A stretch of DNA of 64,000 bases from Halobacillus faecis (GTDB lineage Bacteria > Bacillota > Bacilli > Bacillales > Halobacillaceae). The notes under the pieces were generated by a model. It had not been told where the DNA came from. It was given only the letters and a program-made list of their open reading frames with translations, and ran no database searches. The stretch lies in assembly GCF_007991335.1 (NCBI RefSeq), contig NZ_BJYD01000006.1, positions 97,073 to 161,072 of the forward strand, given 5' to 3'. Position numbers and translations under genes: made by a program. Of the stretch, positions 45,476 to 53,704 are shown one piece after another; positions within the stretch are counted from its first letter, which is position 1; each line of letters opens with the position of its first letter.

Positions 45476-47254
45476 ATGGAAAGAAAGAAGCGCCCGAACA
45501 TCCTTTTCCTTATGGTCGACCAGGAAAGATATCCATCCGTCTATGAAACGAAGGAACTGAAAAAATGGCGGAAAGAAAACTTGGTGACGCAGAACCTGTT
45601 ACGTGAAAATGGGATGGAGTTTTTAAACCATTATGCCGGCAGTACCGCTTGCTCACCGAGCCGGGCAACCCTTTACACCGGTCAGTATCCATCGCTCCAC
45701 GGAGTGACGCAGACGACGGGGGTCGCGAAAGGGCCGTTCGATCCAGATGTTTTCTGGCTTGATGCCAATACCGTGCCGACGATCGGGGATTACTTCCGGG
45801 AGGCCGGGTATCAAACCTATTGGAAAGGAAAATGGCATGCTTCTGATGAGGACATCTTAGTTCCCGGGACAAAAGATGCTTTTCCAAGCTATGATCCCAA
45901 CACAGGCGTACCGGATAAAGAAAAGGAGAAACTCTATCGGGACGCGAATCGACTGGACCGTTTCGGTTTTACCGGCTGGATCGGGCCGGAACCCCACGGG
46001 TCCAATCCGCGTAACTCCGGCTCATCTGCCGCTCTCGGGACCAGTGGACGTGATGAGGTTTATGCTACGGAGACCATCGAGCTGATCCAGGATCTCGAGA
46101 AACAGTCCGATGATACGCCATGGTTTATCATGTGTTCGTTTGTCAATCCTCATGACATCGCCCTATATGGGGTTCTGACCGCCCTTTCACCAGCCTACCA
46201 GTTCAACATCGACCCTACACTTCCTCCAATTCCACCAGCACCCACTCATCAAGAATCGCTTTCAACCAAGCCTGATGCTCAGGAAAGTTACCGAATCACG
46301 TATCCACAAGCGCTACAGCCGATCATCGACCAACCCTTTTACCGACAGCTCTACTACAGCTTGCAAAAGCAGGCGGATGATGAGATGCACCGCGTCTTTC
46401 GAGCTTTCCAAAAATCCTCATTTTATGAAGATACGATCGTTATTTTCACATCGGATCATGGAGAATTGCTTGGTGCTCACGGCGGCCTTCATCAGAAGTG
46501 GTATAACATGTATGAAGAATCCATTCACGTGCCGCTCATCGTTCACAGCCCGAAGCTTTTTTCCGAAGCAGAGCAAACAGACATGTTAACGAGCCAAGTC
46601 GATCTTCTCCCTACGATGCTCGGTCTTGCTGGGATTGATGCCGATGAAATACGAGAGAAGTTGACCCGCTCTCACACCGAAGCCCAGCCCCTGGTCGGAA
46701 GGGATTTGACACCACTGATCAAAGGAAGATCTCATTTTTTCAGAGCCAACGAGCCTCTTTATTTTATGAGTGATGATGATATTACCAAAGGATTGAATCA
46801 AACGACGGCCGCCGGAGTTCCTTATGAATCTGTTGTGCAGCCCAATCACATTGAAGCCGTCATCACAAAAATGAAAACCGGAAAGGACCATGCAGAAGAA
46901 ACATGGAAGTTCGCCCGCTATTACGACAACCCTCAATTTTGGAGTGACCCGGGGTGCAGTGATACGGTTCAGAAAAAAGGAAAGACGATGGAGGTCGAAG
47001 GTGACATCCAATGTTCCTGCTGTGTGAGCACAACGAAAACCGAGCCCGTTCCATCCCAATATGAACTTTATAACCTGACGACAGACCCGCTTGAAGAAAA
47101 GAACTATGCCGACCCTCAATATGCGACACCAGAATCAAGGATTGTCGAAGGGCTTTTACTGAACACCCTAGAGCAACAATGCAACCAGAAGAGACGGGAG
47201 CCTTCCAGTGGAGAAGTAGCTGGCATGCCTTCATGCAACTGTCAGGAAAACTAG
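45476..47254 (+). CDS. Sulfatase family protein (alkaline phosphatase fold)
   Basis: 592 residues from the ATG at 45476 (GGGGTGG site). The N-terminus shows PNILFLMVDQERYPS (metal Asp) and the formylglycine motif CSPSRATLYTG (Cys59 to Arg63), then FTSDHGELLGAHG for metal binding. No signal peptide, so probably cytosolic. The C-terminal 100 residues are unusual in carrying Cys-rich runs (QCSCCVSTT and MPSCNCQEN). It hydrolyses a sulfate or phosphonate ester; no maturase gene is nearby. Confidence 0.85.
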   Translation: MERKKRPNILFLMVDQERYPSVYETKELKKWRKENLVTQNLLRENGMEFLNHYAGSTACSPSRATLYTGQYPSLHGVTQTTGVAKGPFDPDVFWLDANTVPTIGDYFREAGYQTYWKGKWHASDEDILVPGTKDAFPSYDPNTGVPDKEKEKLYRDANRLDRFGFTGWIGPEPHGSNPRNSGSSAALGTSGRDEVYATETIELIQDLEKQSDDTPWFIMCSFVNPHDIALYGVLTALSPAYQFNIDPTLPPIPPAPTHQESLSTKPDAQESYRITYPQALQPIIDQPFYRQLYYSLQKQADDEMHRVFRAFQKSSFYEDTIVIFTSDHGELLGAHGGLHQKWYNMYEESIHVPLIVHSPKLFSEAEQTDMLTSQVDLLPTMLGLAGIDADEIREKLTRSHTEAQPLVGRDLTPLIKGRSHFFRANEPLYFMSDDDITKGLNQTTAAGVPYESVVQPNHIEAVITKMKTGKDHAEETWKFARYYDNPQFWSDPGCSDTVQKKGKTMEVEGDIQCSCCVSTTKTEPVPSQYELYNLTTDPLEEKNYADPQYATPESRIVEGLLLNTLEQQCNQKRREPSSGEVAGMPSCNCQEN

Positions 47255-47278
47255 TGAATCGCATGTGAGAAATTAGGC

Positions 47279-47313
47279 AAAAAGGGTGAACGCTCCTGAC
47301 GTTCACCCTTTTT
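47279..47313. terminator. Bidirectional terminator
   Basis: AAAAAGGGTGAACG/CGTTCACCCTTTTT with a 7-nt loop between the convergent sulfatase and 49-residue membrane-protein genes. Confidence 0.88.
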
Positions 47314-47332
47314 CTATCGATTAACTCTAAAA

Positions 47333-47482
47333 TTAAAACAGCCATATGGATAGGGCACCTAAAGAAGCACCACTGATCAAAGGAAGCAGGCATCCCACGC
47401 CTACACATCCTTCAAGCAAACCATCTAAAAACCTTAGGAATCTTCCTTTTTTACTCTTGTGATTCTGTTGAAGCTCAGTCAT
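47333..47482 (-). CDS. Small glycine/cysteine-containing membrane protein
   Basis: 49 residues from the ATG at 47482 behind AAAGGAT. A basic, Gln-rich N-terminus (MTELQQNHKSKKGRFLRFL) precedes a hydrophobic segment with two Cys (EGCVGVGCLLPLISG, then ALSIWLF). It ends 20 bp before the shared terminator. No family recognised. Confidence 0.55.
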   Translation of the reverse strand: MTELQQNHKSKKGRFLRFLDGLLEGCVGVGCLLPLISGASLGALSIWLF

Positions 47483-47602
47483 TCTATCCTTTCACCCATC
47501 TTTTTTTCATGTTGCTCCCACCTCTTATCATGGCCCATGCTATCAAAGATCGGTCCTTATGAATGCAGGAAAAGTGTTCCATAGAGTCTGGGAAAAGAAA
47601 AA

Positions 47603-47629
47603 GGCAAACCCATCGTTGATAGGTTTGCC
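47603..47629 (-). terminator. Rho-independent terminator
   Basis: GGCAAACC/GGTTTGCC with inner ATC/GAT pairing; T-rich tail on the minus strand after the GNAT gene. Confidence 0.8.
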
Positions 47630-47649
47630 GGCTCCAAGATAGGAAACGC

Positions 47650-48093
47650 TCACACAAACATCCGCATCTCTATATCCTGGTCCTTCTGCGCTACTCTTAT
47701 AAATCCGATTTTTTCGTAAACACGGATGGCTGCTTTATTTCGTTCATCCACTTCCAAGCGTACTTCATTGATAGCTTCGTCATAATGATGTAAACCAAAA
47801 GCAATGCCCTGCTTGACATAGGTTGCACCTAATCCTTTTCCAATCCAATCAGGCCGCAAAGCTAACCCGACCTCCATAATCCTTCCATTCACGTTGTATT
47901 CAAACAAACCAACCACCGCGTCTTCATGAAAGGCCGCATATCCTTCACAGCCACCTGGACCTTGCAACTTGCCTGTTTGGTTGAGTGATTCAAAATAAGG
48001 CGCCATTTCTACTTTTTCTACGAAACCGTCATAGTTCCATGAATCGATCTGCTTCACATCTTCTACCTTAATTGGCCGGAACTGAAATTCCAT
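47650..48093 (-). CDS. GNAT family N-acetyltransferase
   Basis: 147 residues. FRPIKVEDVKQIDSW opens the fold, RPDWIGKGLGATYVKQGI is the acetyl-CoA loop and IRVYEKIGF is motif B. This is the RimI/RimJ-like small acetyltransferase class; acceptor unknown. AAGGGGAG precedes the ATG. Confidence 0.87.
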   Translation of the reverse strand: MEFQFRPIKVEDVKQIDSWNYDGFVEKVEMAPYFESLNQTGKLQGPGGCEGYAAFHEDAVVGLFEYNVNGRIMEVGLALRPDWIGKGLGATYVKQGIAFGLHHYDEAINEVRLEVDERNKAAIRVYEKIGFIRVAQKDQDIEMRMFV

Positions 48094-48152
48094 TAGACTC
48101 TCCCCTTTACGAAATCTTGCTGCGTTTCTTCATCCGATTCGTACATCTGGTT

Positions 48153-48271
48153 AAAGGACATTGAATACAAGTTAGAGGACATTGATGGAGATTTAGAGGA
48201 CATTAACCGTGAGTTACAGGACGTTGACTGGTTCTAAGAGGACATTAAATGAGAGTTACAGGACATTGATG
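48153..48271. repeat. 21-bp direct tandem repeat, six copies
   Basis: Six degenerate copies with the core AGAGGACATTGA, the GGAC positions at 48156, 48177, 48198, 48219, 48240 and 48261, all exactly 21 bp apart. The array lies between the GNAT start and the 57-residue membrane gene stop. The period keeps reading frame, but stops interrupt it. Confidence 0.88.
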
Positions 48272-48274
48272 AAG

Positions 48275-48448
48275 CTAATTCCTTATCCTTACAAAAAGAA
48301 TAACGATTCCATACCCGAACACACCGCCGACGATTGTCAATAACAACTGGCCGCCCCCAAAAGTATTGTGGGTGAACCCATGGGCTAGAATCAACCCAAA
48401 CAGCACGCCTAAAAGCAGCATAACCGCTGATTTTGCATTCAAATTCAT
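48275..48448 (-). CDS. Small two-helix membrane protein
   Basis: 57 residues from the ATG at 48448 (GTAGGAGGC site). Two hydrophobic helices (AVMLLLGVLFGLILAHG and LLLTIVGGVFGYGIVILFV) are joined by a Gly-rich loop HNTFGGGQ, and the tail is basic. The 21-bp repeat array begins 3 bp after its stop codon. Confidence 0.65.
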   Translation of the reverse strand: MNLNAKSAVMLLLGVLFGLILAHGFTHNTFGGGQLLLTIVGGVFGYGIVILFVRIRN

Positions 48449-48561
48449 GCCTCCTACACCTCTCCTCTATATTGCCTATCAACCTCCATGAAATGAGTGG
48501 AAGAAATTAAAGGAATCTGCAACGAAGAGGACAACAACTATACGGCTATGCAGGCCTTCCT

Positions 48562-48675
48562 TTATATAGGTAATGTTCTCCACAGGTCTATACAAATACC
48601 CAACATAGACTTCCCCATTCCCCTGAACTTCGAAATAAAGTAAAAGGTCCCAAATCCAATTATTACAAACCCCAC
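48562..48675 (-). CDS. Possible small membrane peptide, perhaps truncated
   Basis: 37 residues from a GTG (48675) behind GAGGAAAGG: MGFVIIGFGTFYFISKFRGM to LWRTLPI. It has one transmembrane helix. The frame then stops, but a neighbouring frame continues open (YIKEGLHSRIVVVLF...) for 30 codons, so a frameshifted longer gene is possible. Confidence 0.35.
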   Translation of the reverse strand: MGFVIIGFGTFYFISKFRGMGKSMLGICIDLWRTLPI

Positions 48676-48697
48676 CCCTTTCCTCAAGGGGCACTGA

Positions 48698-48730
48698 AAA
48701 AGCGCAACCCCTCAGGATTGCGCTTTTTTA
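48698..48730. terminator. Bidirectional terminator
   Basis: AAAAAGCGCAA/TTGCGCTTTTT with flanking A and T runs, downstream of cwlJ. Its core matches the terminator at 29549. Confidence 0.83.
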
Positions 48731-48760
48731 ACGTCTTCCACCATTAGTGTTATAGCTTCA

Positions 48761-49198
48761 TTAAACATAAACACTGGCACATGTACCAGCTACAGGTTCG
48801 TAATAACAATGGTTTTTGTAACGACCTGTCAGCTGTTGACCAAACCATGTCGGTGGACATGCCGCACTTGGATTGAAGTACCATAATGCATATTTTGCAG
48901 GGTGTTGCCTCCAGAACCTCAAATTCTTTTCCGCTAATCTTTTCTCCGTAGACCTCGCACGGTTATAAAAAAGATTCCCTTTCTGAACCGCTTCGAACGA
49001 ATAATTGCCCCCTTGGACTTGATAAATGACATCCCGGATCGTCCGCACGTCCGTAAAGTCCAGGCAGGACGCGGCTGCACGGTTTACAATTACATTGCCT
49101 ACATACAACATTCCCTGTTTGCCTTCCCCCACCGCCTCTGCACGCATCATACGAGCCATCAGAGCAACATCTGAATCTGTATATTTCACTCTCGCCAT
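48761..49198 (-). CDS. cwlJ: Spore cortex-lytic / cell wall hydrolase, CwlJ-like
   Basis: 145 residues from the ATG at 49198 (GGGGTGAG site; the open frame extends 17 codons further). The Hydrolase_2 (SleB/CwlJ) domain shows LMARMMRAEAVGEGKQGM with the catalytic Glu21, VGNVIVNRA and FNPSAACPP. It lacks a signal peptide and peptidoglycan-binding domain, as CwlJ does. It acts in cortex degradation during germination. Confidence 0.88.
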   Translation of the reverse strand: MARVKYTDSDVALMARMMRAEAVGEGKQGMLYVGNVIVNRAAASCLDFTDVRTIRDVIYQVQGGNYSFEAVQKGNLFYNRARSTEKRLAEKNLRFWRQHPAKYALWYFNPSAACPPTWFGQQLTGRYKNHCYYEPVAGTCASVYV

Positions 49199-49307
49199 TT
49201 TACTCACCCCAACATATTGTATGAAAAAAAGCTGGGTTGATGTCATCATTTGGGGTGGATCCCCTCTGGACAGCCTCGATCAGCATTTTCAAGAATAGAT
49301 ATAAAAA

Positions 49308-49335
49308 GTTCCCCAGCTTTTGAAAGCTGAGGAAC
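49308..49335 (-). terminator. Rho-independent terminator
   Basis: GTTCC-CAGCTTT/AAAGCTG-GGAAC followed on the minus strand by TTTTTAT. It ends the secreted PLD-like gene. Confidence 0.85.
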
Positions 49336-49351
49336 CTCTTTCTCTTTCCAT

Positions 49352-51313
49352 CTACGGAGTAGGAATCGCTCCACCCGCGGCTTCATACCGGGCATAAAAC
49401 TCTTGTAAAAATTGATTCGTTACTTTTTCATCATGGATGAACAGCATGTTTTCATCGTTGATATCATTTCCGTTCGTGCTCCAATTCGTTGAGCCGACAA
49501 TCGCGGTCGGATCACTGGATGGATGTGTAGCATCAATCAACATCGTTTTTGCATGCATTTTACGATCTTCCGCATCCTCATAAACGGGAGCGGCGTTATT
49601 CCATCGTACATTAGGATTGTTCGTTGAAGATTGGCTTGCGGTACGGCCGGTCATTTCAATCGAAGCGGACCACCACTGGTTCCAGAAGCTTTGATCAAAT
49701 ACACCGCGCACATCAAATCCGGTCAGACTTCCTTCCAGGTCGTTGTAAGAGCCTTCCCACTTATACTTCAACTCATCGACAAGGGCCTGGTCACTCCAGG
49801 CGAAAATAGAAAAGTAACTGCTGTAATCTGCTTCATTTTTCACATAGGAAGTCATTTGTCCAACAGCATCATCCCCTGCAGAAAAGTACACATCCACTTC
49901 TTTTCCACCAACATCCACGGTATGCAGCGTGTTGTCCACTTTACGTCCATGATAATTCGAAACAGCTGGATCAGGGTTCAGATTAGCGCTCCCCCACATT
50001 TCATCAAACTCGGTTTTGAAAACATCAGCGAGGGCTGTTGAGTTCAATTCCACCACGTGTTGGGTATTGCCTCCAAGAACATCATTCTGCATGTTTTCCT
50101 CTGATCCATACAGCCCTGTAACGGTGAAATTCCAGCTTCCTGTGAATACCCATGTTCCATCGATGACGGCGAATTTGTTGTGCATCTGTTGTCCTGGCGA
50201 GTAATAACTACCCGCTTCTTTTTGTTCGGCATCGACAAGTTTGTATCCGGTCTCCGTTCCACTTCCTACTTCGACCGTCACTTGTTCCATCCCGTTCGTT
50301 GCAGTCGGAAGTCCGAACTGTTCCCGAAGCGCCTGATCTTCTACAGCAAACATGATGGAATCAGAAAACACTGTCGTATCATCGCTTGTTCCGATGACAT
50401 TGTCCTGTCCTCGCACCAATTTTTCCACATACAAACGCATCGTTTGATAGCGCTCTGTATAGTGAGGATCACTGCCGTCTTTCGCATCTGCAATCACGCG
50501 CACATCGACACCTTCAGCCGCTTTAGCCATCAGCGCATCAATGATGCCCGGCAAATTGATTTCGTAAGTGGCAAGGTCGATCGACGTTGTCGCCTGATTG
50601 ATACGCTTGATCAATCGATCTTCCAAATTCACGTTATAGTTCGCTTCGTTCCCAGAGGTCGCGTAGCCATCATAAGCACATTTGTTAAAGTACACATTGA
50701 TGCTTCCCGCAGACTCACTCACATTGTTCAATTGCTCCGTCGTGGTTGAACATCCTGCTGAAGTGGATGAAGAGTTGGCAGAAGGCGTTCCAAGTCCTTC
50801 TCCATATGTATCCGTTGCTGTACGCCAGTTCGAAGCGTTCGTACCCACTGATTGTGGATCGATTCGTTCCATCGTAGCTTTACTGTTGTTATCACCTGCA
50901 TACCATGCGTCAACAGAATCAATCACTTGTGTCCCATCACTCAGTTCAAGCACCTCACCGGAGTTACTCAAAGACCCTGAGTAGATCAAGTCGGCATCCA
51001 CACCCGTAACGGTTGAATCATCCGTTCTTTCCAGCAAATAATGCCCTCCGGCAGGAATTGTACCCGATAATGAGATCACCGGCGATCCGTCCGTTGCATT
51101 CAGCGTCCAGCCTTCAAGTGAAAGGTCTGCGCCGGTCGGATTGTAAAGTTCGATCCATTCATCGTTATAACTCACATTCGTCCCCATCCAGGCTACTTCG
51201 CTGATCACCACATCATTTGCTCCTGCGGCTTCAGACACCTGCGCGAAAGGAATGCTTGTCCATCCTAAAACAAAAATAAGTACAGCTATAAATCCTGGCT
51301 TCCATCTTTCCAC
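49352..51313 (-). CDS. Secreted lamin-tail-domain phospholipase D-like protein
   Basis: 653 residues from the GTG at 51313 (GGGGGATGG site). A signal peptide (FIAVLIFVLGWTSIPFAQ, cleavage near AQVSEAA) is followed by a lamin tail domain (about 32-140: ISEVAWMGTNVSYNDEWIEL, YNPTGADLSLEGW). Two PLD half-domains come next, with HNKFAVID (H378, K380, D385) and HAKTMLID (H587, K589, D594). The second HKD is followed by the usual GSTNWS. It is an exported phosphodiesterase or nuclease; substrate unknown. Confidence 0.88.
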   Translation of the reverse strand: MERWKPGFIAVLIFVLGWTSIPFAQVSEAAGANDVVISEVAWMGTNVSYNDEWIELYNPTGADLSLEGWTLNATDGSPVISLSGTIPAGGHYLLERTDDSTVTGVDADLIYSGSLSNSGEVLELSDGTQVIDSVDAWYAGDNNSKATMERIDPQSVGTNASNWRTATDTYGEGLGTPSANSSSTSAGCSTTTEQLNNVSESAGSINVYFNKCAYDGYATSGNEANYNVNLEDRLIKRINQATTSIDLATYEINLPGIIDALMAKAAEGVDVRVIADAKDGSDPHYTERYQTMRLYVEKLVRGQDNVIGTSDDTTVFSDSIMFAVEDQALREQFGLPTATNGMEQVTVEVGSGTETGYKLVDAEQKEAGSYYSPGQQMHNKFAVIDGTWVFTGSWNFTVTGLYGSEENMQNDVLGGNTQHVVELNSTALADVFKTEFDEMWGSANLNPDPAVSNYHGRKVDNTLHTVDVGGKEVDVYFSAGDDAVGQMTSYVKNEADYSSYFSIFAWSDQALVDELKYKWEGSYNDLEGSLTGFDVRGVFDQSFWNQWWSASIEMTGRTASQSSTNNPNVRWNNAAPVYEDAEDRKMHAKTMLIDATHPSSDPTAIVGSTNWSTNGNDINDENMLFIHDEKVTNQFLQEFYARYEAAGGAIPTP

Positions 51314-51523
51314 GTTTCCATCCCCCATTCATTTTTTCTCACAATTCTCAAAGTACCATAAATGGAGGAGGCAAATTCTGAATTTACGCATCATTTACAA
51401 TAAACGATTCGATGGACCCGGTTGGCTTTTAGACAAGTGAAACCCTGGACACATAAACTTTCCTCATTTTTACTTTTTAATGCCAAAAAATAACGATTGG
51501 TTCAATCAGCCGTTTTCTTATGA

Positions 51524-51883
51524 CTACATCTGAGACAACCCTTCCAAAAAAAGAACAAAAACAAAGCTAATGAGAGTGAAGCCAGCCAGGGGCACAGCAA
51601 AAGCGGCATTGTGCTTGAATTCCCATCCTGCACAGACAGCCCCAAGAGCGCACATCACCATCCATGCTGGTAGAAAAATAGCATCGGCTACTCCTACAGG
51701 AAGCAAAGCATAAAAGCCCGATAACCATAAAACCCAGTGAATCAGCAGGACGACCCCAATACTTAAGGACGTCTTATACGGCAGAGGTCCTCTCCCGCGT
51801 TTTTTCACGATATGGGAAGAAACAACAACGATTATGACTCCTAAGAGCAATAAAATACCTAGCAAAATTACAGATATCCCCAC
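51524..51883 (-). CDS. Four-helix membrane protein, unknown
   Basis: 119 residues starting at a GTG (51883) behind AAGGGGGG. Four hydrophobic helices with a short basic loop (VKKRGRGPLPYKT). No recognised family. The frame is open further upstream without a ribosome binding site. Confidence 0.62.
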   Translation of the reverse strand: MGISVILLGILLLLGVIIVVVSSHIVKKRGRGPLPYKTSLSIGVVLLIHWVLWLSGFYALLPVGVADAIFLPAWMVMCALGAVCAGWEFKHNAAFAVPLAGFTLISFVFVLFLEGLSQM

Positions 51884-51966
51884 ATCATTTCCCCCCTTCA
51901 CCGAAAGAGCGTTTGACCTTACTTTGGGGACGAAGATTAAAAAGAAACACATGTTCAAAAATACAG

Positions 51967-52794
51967 TTATCCGCTTCTATAACGTCCCTGTACGTTTGGA
52001 ATTCTCTCCTCACCCTTGAAGCTGCGGCTCTTTGCAGTACCTTTCTTCACTCGCTTCAATGTCGCTACAATAAGAAAACTTACAATCACCAACAACAGCC
52101 AGGAACTTACTTTTCCTAAGTGCACAAGACTCCACGCATCCGCCTGGTTCGGGTATTCCCATGCGCTGAAATAAGTCGCGATATTTTCTGCGATCCAGAT
52201 AAAGAAGCCAATCAGCACGAACGAAAGCGCGAGCGGCATCCGGTAACGTGTACCATTGACCTTGTAGCGAACCCAGGCGTTCCAAAAAACGAGAATCACG
52301 ACCGCAGATAACCACCAGCGGATGTCGATCCAATAATGATGGGTGAAAAAATTCAAGTAGATGGCAGACGCGAGAGGAACAACGAGCCAGGAGGAGGGCC
52401 ACCGCACGAGCTCCACCTCAAGCCTTCTCCACGCCTGGCAGAGATAACTCGCCACACTGGCATACATGAACCCGCTATATAATGGGACGCCGAAAACTTT
52501 TGAAAATCCTTCTTCCGGATAAGACCAGGAACCCATATGAACCTTGAATAGTTCGAGCGCAAGCCCGATGAGGTGAAACAAGGAAATCACCTTCAGTTCA
52601 TCCCGTGTTTCCAGGCCGGCACGGACCATCCACCACTGCATCAACAGGCAGATGATCAGCAGCCAGTCATACCTTGGCAAGAAAGGCATCGGCACCCATT
52701 TGGTTATGGCCAGAGAGGCAAAAATAACAACAGGGAACAAGCACGACAACGCCTGTTGCCAACCAAAGAGTACGAGTTGTTTCACCGCTCGCAT
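51967..52794 (-). CDS. DUF817 family membrane protein
   Basis: 275 residues from the ATG at 52794 (AGGAGGGAT site). Seven to eight helices. LFKVHMGSWSYPEEGFSKVF, VPLYSGFMYASVASY and YFSAWEYPNQADAW are characteristic of DUF817, a family of unknown function. It lies 10 bp after the XRE gene, forming a three-gene unit with the DUF2975 gene. Confidence 0.85.
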   Translation of the reverse strand: MRAVKQLVLFGWQQALSCLFPVVIFASLAITKWVPMPFLPRYDWLLIICLLMQWWMVRAGLETRDELKVISLFHLIGLALELFKVHMGSWSYPEEGFSKVFGVPLYSGFMYASVASYLCQAWRRLEVELVRWPSSWLVVPLASAIYLNFFTHHYWIDIRWWLSAVVILVFWNAWVRYKVNGTRYRMPLALSFVLIGFFIWIAENIATYFSAWEYPNQADAWSLVHLGKVSSWLLLVIVSFLIVATLKRVKKGTAKSRSFKGEERIPNVQGRYRSG

Positions 52795-52804
52795 CCGATC
52801 CCTC

Positions 52805-53017
52805 CTAGTCTTCGTCTTCCTGATATTCCAAAATGTCCCCCGGCTGACAATCAAGCGCTTTACAAATCGCCTCCAAAGTAGAAAAACGGACGGCCTTCGC
52901 CTTGCCATTTTTCAAAATAGAGAGGTTCGCCATCGTGATCCCGACCTTCTCCGAAAGCTCAGTCACGCTCATTTTCCTTTTCGCAAGCATCACATCAATG
53001 TTGATAATAATCGCCAT
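52805..53017 (-). CDS. XRE-family HTH regulator, YozG-like
   Basis: 70 residues from the ATG at 53017 (GAGGTGATC site). The HTH reads MSVTELSEKVGITMANLSIL, and the ending ICKALDCQPGDILEY is that of YozG/Cro-like regulators. These are almost always found next to a DUF2975 gene, as here (10 bp downstream of it). Confidence 0.88.
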   Translation of the reverse strand: MAIIINIDVMLAKRKMSVTELSEKVGITMANLSILKNGKAKAVRFSTLEAICKALDCQPGDILEYQEDED

Positions 53018-53027
53018 GTTGATCACC

Positions 53028-53510
53028 TCAGACCGTAAGATCATTTTCAGATTTAATAACAATCGCTTCTCGCAGGAGTCTTTGCAGGACAGCAGCAAAG
53101 ACAGCAATGACAGCAGAAGCGAAGATGATGACCATCGCGATGACAATCAGACCAGGAGCATCATCGATTTCAGCGACCGTATAGATCACCGGCATGAGCA
53201 CAACGTAAAGAACGCTTATAGTAATGGCACAAAATTTGATCACCCTTAGTGCTTTGACCGATAAGTCAGAGAACGCATCATTGCTGTCAATATAGTTCAG
53301 AAGCTTAAACGCTTGATACAGTGCAAAGTAAAAAGGGACAGCCGTCAAATACATATAAATGAAGACAACCGGTTCAATGATTGGAAAGTCAAACAATAGC
53401 GCTCCCGTGTACTCCGCAAACTCAGGCACAAAAAATATACACAACGCAAGAACCGGCAGACCAATCAAAATGACCGCCAGCTTCAAAAAGAGTGTCGAAC
53501 CACGTTTCAT
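53028..53510 (-). CDS. DUF2975 membrane protein
   Basis: 160 residues from the ATG at 53510 (GAGGTGC site). Four transmembrane helices; LYQAFKLLNYIDSNDAFSDL is the DUF2975 hallmark. It is the first gene of the DUF2975-XRE-DUF817 unit; the small regulator probably controls the unit. Function unknown. Confidence 0.85.
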   Translation of the reverse strand: MKRGSTLFLKLAVILIGLPVLALCIFFVPEFAEYTGALLFDFPIIEPVVFIYMYLTAVPFYFALYQAFKLLNYIDSNDAFSDLSVKALRVIKFCAITISVLYVVLMPVIYTVAEIDDAPGLIVIAMVIIFASAVIAVFAAVLQRLLREAIVIKSENDLTV

Positions 53511-53634
53511 AAAAAGCACCTCATTTCCTAATATCTTTTTTCATCATACATTTGTATTTATTGTTTATCAATAAAAATATATCATTTATAAATACTTAAT
53601 TATCGATATAGGTGCATTTGACCTCTCATTTAAA

Positions 53635-53673
53635 AAAGCGCAGATCTCCTAGTTCTAGGAGATCTGCGCTTTT
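53635..53673. terminator. Strong bidirectional terminator
   Basis: A perfect stem of 18 to 19 bp including AGCGCAGATCTCCTAG, with a 2-nt apex and A/T runs on both sides. Transcription from the aminotransferase gene should end here, after reading through the 21-bp repeat array. Confidence 0.9.
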
Positions 53674-53704
53674 CTTTATAGTCTTGTGGGACGGGTCAAT
53701 CGAC

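Noticed and set aside
46586..47408. Two overlapping minus-strand ORFs of about 180 codons
   Set aside because: Antisense to the sulfatase gene, which has all its motifs in the plus frame.
50180..50749. 189-codon plus-strand ORF
   Set aside because: Antisense shadow of the secreted PLD-like gene.
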